From assembly GCA_005884465.1 (NCBI GenBank), contig VAZH01000372.1:1-9552 (forward strand): a DNA stretch of 9,552 bases, written 5' to 3'. The notes beneath the pieces are model-generated. The model did no database searches. It saw only the letters and a program-made list of their open reading frames with translations, and was not told the origin of the DNA. This DNA is from Alphaproteobacteria bacterium (GTDB lineage: Bacteria > Pseudomonadota > Alphaproteobacteria > Rhizobiales > Xanthobacteraceae). Every line of letters starts with the position of its first letter. Position 1 is the first letter of the stretch. This document shows, piece after piece, positions 7,199 through 9,552 of this stretch. Position numbers and translations under genes: made by a program.

Positions 7199-7246
7199 GG
7201 AGATTCATGACAATCGCAGAACAAGGCGAATCACGCGCGCTCTGGT

Positions 7247-7276
7247 TTGATACACTGCGGACGCGCGGGCTGCCAA
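7247..7276 (-). promoter_or_regulatory. Candidate sigma-70-type promoter for chpT
   Basis: On the minus strand TTGGCA (7276-7271) and TATCAA (7252-7247) are 18 nt apart and lie about 60 nt before the chpT start. The -35 matches TTGACA at 5 of 6 positions and the -10 matches TATAAT at 4 of 6. This is the best pair seen in the 139-bp divergent region between chpT and cysQ. No equally good pair was found for cysQ. Confidence 0.35.
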
Positions 7277-7326
7277 CACAGGGCAGGCACGTTAGCGGAA
7301 ACACGCACAGCATATGAGGCCCGCTA

Positions 7327-8157
7327 ATGAATGAGGCACGTTCGTCAGGACCGGTGATCGATTGCGAGGCCGCGGCCGCGCTGATCGAGCCCTTGACCGA
7401 TCTGGTGGTCCAGGCCGGCGCCGCCATTCTCGCGGTCAACCGCCCGGCAATGAAGGTCGACGGCAAGCTGGACGGAACGCCGGTCACAGAGGCGGACGTA
7501 GCCGCCGACCGGATCATTGGCGAAGGTCTGGCACGGCTTTTTCCGGATGTCCCGGCATTGTCCGAAGAGCGCGCTCATCTTGCGAAGCCGGCGTACCGCG
7601 GCAGTTTCTTTCTGATCGATCCGCTGGATGGCACCAAGGAGTTCGTCGCCGGCCGCACCGAGTTTACCGTCAATCTCGCGCTGGTGACCCATGGGACGCC
7701 GCTACTCGGCATCGTCGGCGCACCGGCGCTTGGATTGGTTTGGCGGGGGCTGGTGGGTCAAGGCGCGGAGCGGCTAGGGACGAACGGGTCCGTAGCCGAG
7801 GCGATTCATACCCGCACGCTGCCGAAACGCGGCGACCCCTGGATCGCGGCGGTCAGCCGCTCGCATCGAGACATCAGGACCGAAGCTTTCATTGAGGCGA
7901 GGCCCGGCGCGATCCGGCACGTGCTCGGCTCCGCGGTTAAATTCGGCCGGGTGGCGGAGGGGACTGCCGACATCTATCCCCGCCTCGGCCCGACCAGCGA
8001 ATGGGACGTCGCGGCGGGACACGCGCTCGTCACCGCGGCCGGCGGCAAGATCACCGACGCCCAAGGCGATGACGTGCAATTCGGGAGAGGCCGCGAAGGC
8101 TTTATCGTGCCGGAATTCATCGCCTGGGGCGATCCTAACGCGGCGCTCCGGCGGTGA
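7327..8157 (+). CDS. cysQ: 3'(2'),5'-bisphosphate nucleotidase CysQ (inositol-monophosphatase family)
   Basis: CysQ hydrolyses 3'-phosphoadenosine 5'-phosphate (PAP) to AMP, clearing a toxic by-product of sulfate assimilation and of PAPS-dependent transfer reactions. It is a cytosolic, Mg2+-dependent, Li+-sensitive enzyme. The 276-residue length fits the family. Metal-site motifs in order: E80-E81 in LSEERA, the signature LIDPLDGTKEF (97-106) with D98 and D101, and EWDVAAGHALVTAAGG (225-240) with D227. The segment TKEFVAGRTEFTVNLALV is typical of CysQ rather than plain inositol monophosphatase. The ATG at 7327 has TGAGG (7315-7319) 7 nt upstream. It is divergent from chpT and convergent with the YHS-domain gene. 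Activity on other small phosphates such as inositol phosphates cannot be excluded from sequence. Confidence 0.9.
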   Translation: MNEARSSGPVIDCEAAAALIEPLTDLVVQAGAAILAVNRPAMKVDGKLDGTPVTEADVAADRIIGEGLARLFPDVPALSEERAHLAKPAYRGSFFLIDPLDGTKEFVAGRTEFTVNLALVTHGTPLLGIVGAPALGLVWRGLVGQGAERLGTNGSVAEAIHTRTLPKRGDPWIAAVSRSHRDIRTEAFIEARPGAIRHVLGSAVKFGRVAEGTADIYPRLGPTSEWDVAAGHALVTAAGGKITDAQGDDVQFGRGREGFIVPEFIAWGDPNAALRR

Positions 8158-8160
8158 AAC

Positions 8161-8265
8161 CGTCATTCCGGGGCGCATCGAAAGATGCGAACCCGGAATC
8201 TCGAGATTCCCCGATGTGCAATTGCACATCTGAGGTCAGGTCCCTCGGACAGTCCCGGAATGACG
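8161..8265. repeat. Composite palindromic intergenic repeat (105 bp)
   Basis: The element is bounded by a perfect 12-bp inverted repeat, CGTCATTCCGGG (8161-8172) and CCCGGAATGACG (8254-8265). Inside are, in order: a 6-bp stem with a GAAA tetraloop (8174-8189); a perfect 16-bp palindrome, GGAATCTCGAGATTCC (8195-8210); a perfect 18-bp palindrome, GATGTGCAATTGCACATC (8213-8230); and a small GTCC/GGAC hairpin (8240-8250). It could fold as a multi-arm cloverleaf in DNA or RNA. It fills the gap between convergent cysQ and the YHS gene, starting 3 bp after one stop and ending 9 bp before the other. It resembles multi-copy intergenic repeats I recall from Bradyrhizobium-type genomes; copy number cannot be tested here. 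A bidirectional 3'-end or terminator role is inference. Confidence 0.85.
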
Positions 8266-8274
8266 ACATACAAT

Positions 8275-8757
8275 CTACTGCGCCAGATCCTCCTCCAGCG
8301 CCGGCCAGCGCAGCTTCGCCTGCCGCAGGAACCCCGCCGGAGCGGCGGCGAACGTATCGCGGTTGTCCTCGCGGCCGAACAGATAAAGCCGCTGTCCGGA
8401 GATCAGCCAAAACCGGGGGTTGCCGGCAAAAGTGACGCCGCGCGCCAGATCGATCGGGTCGTAGCCCCCGAACTGGGGGCCGTAAATATCGGGATGGGCG
8501 ACAAAAGACGCGCGATTGCCCTCGTTGCGGAAGCGCCAGACGGCGCCGGCATCGGAGGCCTCGAACTCCGGCCGACCGACCAGGGGACGGGCGTCGACGA
8601 AGTAAGCGACCGGGTCGAAACCCTCGATCGCGACACCTGAGTAGCGGTTCACGACCACCCGCTCCGTCGTCGCGGCGCGGGCCGCGAATTGCGGGAAGGC
8701 CTGCGAGCCGAGGCTTGCCAGCAAGAGGAAAAAGGCTATTCCGGGGCGAAATTCCAT
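8275..8757 (-). CDS. Exported YHS-domain protein of unknown function
   Basis: The 160-residue product starts with a likely Sec signal peptide: short charged start MEFRPG, hydrophobic IAFFLLLASLGSQAF, and a probable cleavage after AARA (about residue 28). The mature part resembles the YHS-domain family widespread in alphaproteobacteria: VNRYSGVAIEGFDPVAYFVD, then AVWRFRNEGNRASFVAHPDIYGPQFGGYDP and a C-terminal AGNPRFWLISGQRLYLF segment. The mature protein has no cysteine, so the metal-binding cysteines of TRASH-type relatives are absent. No biochemical role is established. The ATG at 8757 is chosen from the compact signal peptide and from poorer codon bias upstream, but GGA abuts the start and is not a good ribosome-binding site. 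An ATG at 8799 (14 residues longer) is possible. It ends in TAG, convergent with cysQ and divergent from eipA. Confidence 0.8.
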   Translation of the reverse strand: MEFRPGIAFFLLLASLGSQAFPQFAARAATTERVVVNRYSGVAIEGFDPVAYFVDARPLVGRPEFEASDAGAVWRFRNEGNRASFVAHPDIYGPQFGGYDPIDLARGVTFAGNPRFWLISGQRLYLFGREDNRDTFAAAPAGFLRQAKLRWPALEEDLAQ

Positions 8758-8858
8758 TCCGGAGCGACTGGCATTTCTTTCCTGCCGTTGTGCCGTCATA
8801 GTTGCTACCGATAACATCCGAGTCGGGGGACACTGGACGCAACCTAGAGCGGTGCTCG

Positions 8859-8874
8859 TTGGCATCAGGTTAAG
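8859..8874. promoter_or_regulatory. Degenerate CtrA-like box upstream of eipA
   Basis: TTGG (8859-8862), 7 nt, TTAAG (8870-8874) matches 6 of 8 positions of TTAA-N7-TTAA. It lies about 36 bp before the eipA start. It is weak on sequence alone; interest comes from the known direct activation of eipA by CtrA in Brucella abortus. No confident -35/-10 pair was seen in the 152-bp region between the YHS gene and eipA (8758-8909). Confidence 0.25.
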
Positions 8875-8909
8875 GCGGCGGCCAGGATTTCGATACCAGG
8901 GGTTCTTTC

Positions 8910-9509
8910 ATGTATTTCGCATCACGCCTTGCCGCGGTGACGCTCGCCGCGCTGCTGTGCTGGACCGTGCCTGCTTCCTCCCAGCAAGCCCCGCAACCGC
9001 CTCCGCCGCAGTACCAGCCCGGCGGCAACACCTTCGGACCGGACGAATTGGTCGGCGCCGGACACCGGTTTTTCGGCAATGTGTCGCGCGGCCTCGCTTC
9101 GGTGATCGAGCGCGCGGTGAGCCAATGGGGCCTGCCGAACGGCTATATCCTTGGCGAGGAAGGTTCTGGCGCTTTTGTCGCCGGACTGAGATACGGCGAA
9201 GGCACGCTCTATACCAAGAATGCCGGCGATTTGCGGGTCTACTGGCAGGGGCCGTCGGTCGGCTTCGACTGGGGCGGCGACGGCGCGCGTACCATGACGC
9301 TGGTCTACAATCTCCCCGCAACCAATGCGATCTACCAGCGCTTTGCCGGCATCGATGGCTCCGCCTATATCATTGGCGGCTTCGGGATGACGGCGCTGAC
9401 CGCCAACGGCATCGTCCTGGTGCCGATCCGCTCCGGTCTCGGCCTGCGCCTTGGCGCCAATATCGGCTATCTCAAATATACCCCGCGCTCGACCTGGAAC
9501 CCGTTCTGA
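8910..9509 (+). CDS. eipA: Periplasmic envelope-integrity protein EipA (DUF1134 family)
   Basis: The 199-residue protein has a signal peptide (MYFASRLAAVTLAALLCWTVPASS, cleavage near residue 24), a short Gln/Pro-rich linker (about 25-38) and one DUF1134 domain (about 41-197). Recognisable family stretches are TFGPDELVGAGHRFFG, SQWGLPNGYILGEEGSGAF, GLRYGEGTLYTKNAG, VGFDWGGDGARTMTLVYNLP and the C-terminal LRLGANIGYLKYTP. The Brucella EipA homologue is a soluble periplasmic eight-stranded beta-barrel needed for envelope-stress resistance and virulence, and its gene is directly activated by CtrA; applying this here is inference from family. The ATG at 8910 has AGGGG (8898-8902) 7 nt upstream. It stands alone on the + strand, divergent from the YHS gene. 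The remaining 43 bp of the window (9510-9552) show no feature. Confidence 0.88.
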   Translation: MYFASRLAAVTLAALLCWTVPASSQQAPQPPPPQYQPGGNTFGPDELVGAGHRFFGNVSRGLASVIERAVSQWGLPNGYILGEEGSGAFVAGLRYGEGTLYTKNAGDLRVYWQGPSVGFDWGGDGARTMTLVYNLPATNAIYQRFAGIDGSAYIIGGFGMTALTANGIVLVPIRSGLGLRLGANIGYLKYTPRSTWNPF

Positions 9510-9552
9510 TCGCAGCACGGATTTCCGAAAGCCAGCGAACGCCAGGGTATGG

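Noticed and set aside
7188..7517. In-frame N-terminal extension of chpT running back through the divergent promoter region into cysQ.
   Set aside because: The extension is the complement of cysQ coding sequence; the phosphotransfer domain and the best ribosome-binding site both point to the start at 7187.
8161..8265. Possible CRISPR or insertion-sequence remnant.
   Set aside because: There is one copy only, with no spacer-repeat periodicity and no transposase reading frame; the structure fits a palindromic intergenic repeat.
8922..9518. Open frame of 198 codons on the minus strand opposite eipA.
   Set aside because: Antisense shadow of a recognisable DUF1134 gene with signal peptide and ribosome-binding site.

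Overview
The window reads as chromosomal DNA from a GC-rich alphaproteobacterium. The most likely placement is the order Hyphomicrobiales, near Bradyrhizobium and Rhodopseudomonas. This rests on CtrA and ChpT, the core of the alphaproteobacterial cell-cycle phosphorelay, on an EipA (DUF1134) gene, and on an intergenic palindromic repeat with CGTCATTCCGGG ends that resembles repeats I recall from Bradyrhizobium-type genomes. The genus call is inference. No transposase, phage gene, CRISPR array, rRNA or tRNA is visible.

Layout. At the left edge is the 3' part of ctrA (+ strand, ends 418), followed by a strong intrinsic terminator (467-497). A complete five-gene chemotaxis operon runs on the minus strand: cheA (6326 to 3654), cheW, cheY, cheB and cheR (ends 599). 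It lies tail-to-tail with ctrA. Upstream of cheA, on the same strand, is chpT (7187 to 6540). chpT is divergent from cysQ (7327-8157, +), a PAP phosphatase. The gap between cysQ and a convergent exported YHS-domain gene (8757 to 8275) is almost entirely a 105-bp multi-palindrome element. The YHS gene is divergent from eipA (8910-9509, +), which encodes a periplasmic envelope-integrity protein.

How the genes fit together. The chemotaxis operon encodes a full excitation and adaptation module: a hybrid histidine kinase CheA with its own receiver domain, the coupling protein CheW, the response regulator CheY, the methylesterase CheB and the methyltransferase CheR. No receptor, CheD or CheZ is in view. 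It is flanked by two members of the CckA-ChpT-CtrA relay. The 213-bp gap between chpT and cheA holds a near-consensus CtrA box (TAAA-N7-TTAAC, 6479-6494) and a weaker one (6403-6417), so direct CtrA control of the operon is a reasonable hypothesis. eipA, which is directly activated by CtrA in Brucella abortus, also has a degenerate CtrA-like site upstream.

Nothing here looks like a wholly new system. The points most worth following are the ctrA/che/chpT neighbourhood with its candidate CtrA boxes, the unusual CheA architecture (no recognisable P2, tandem CheW-like domains, C-terminal receiver) and the structured intergenic repeat.
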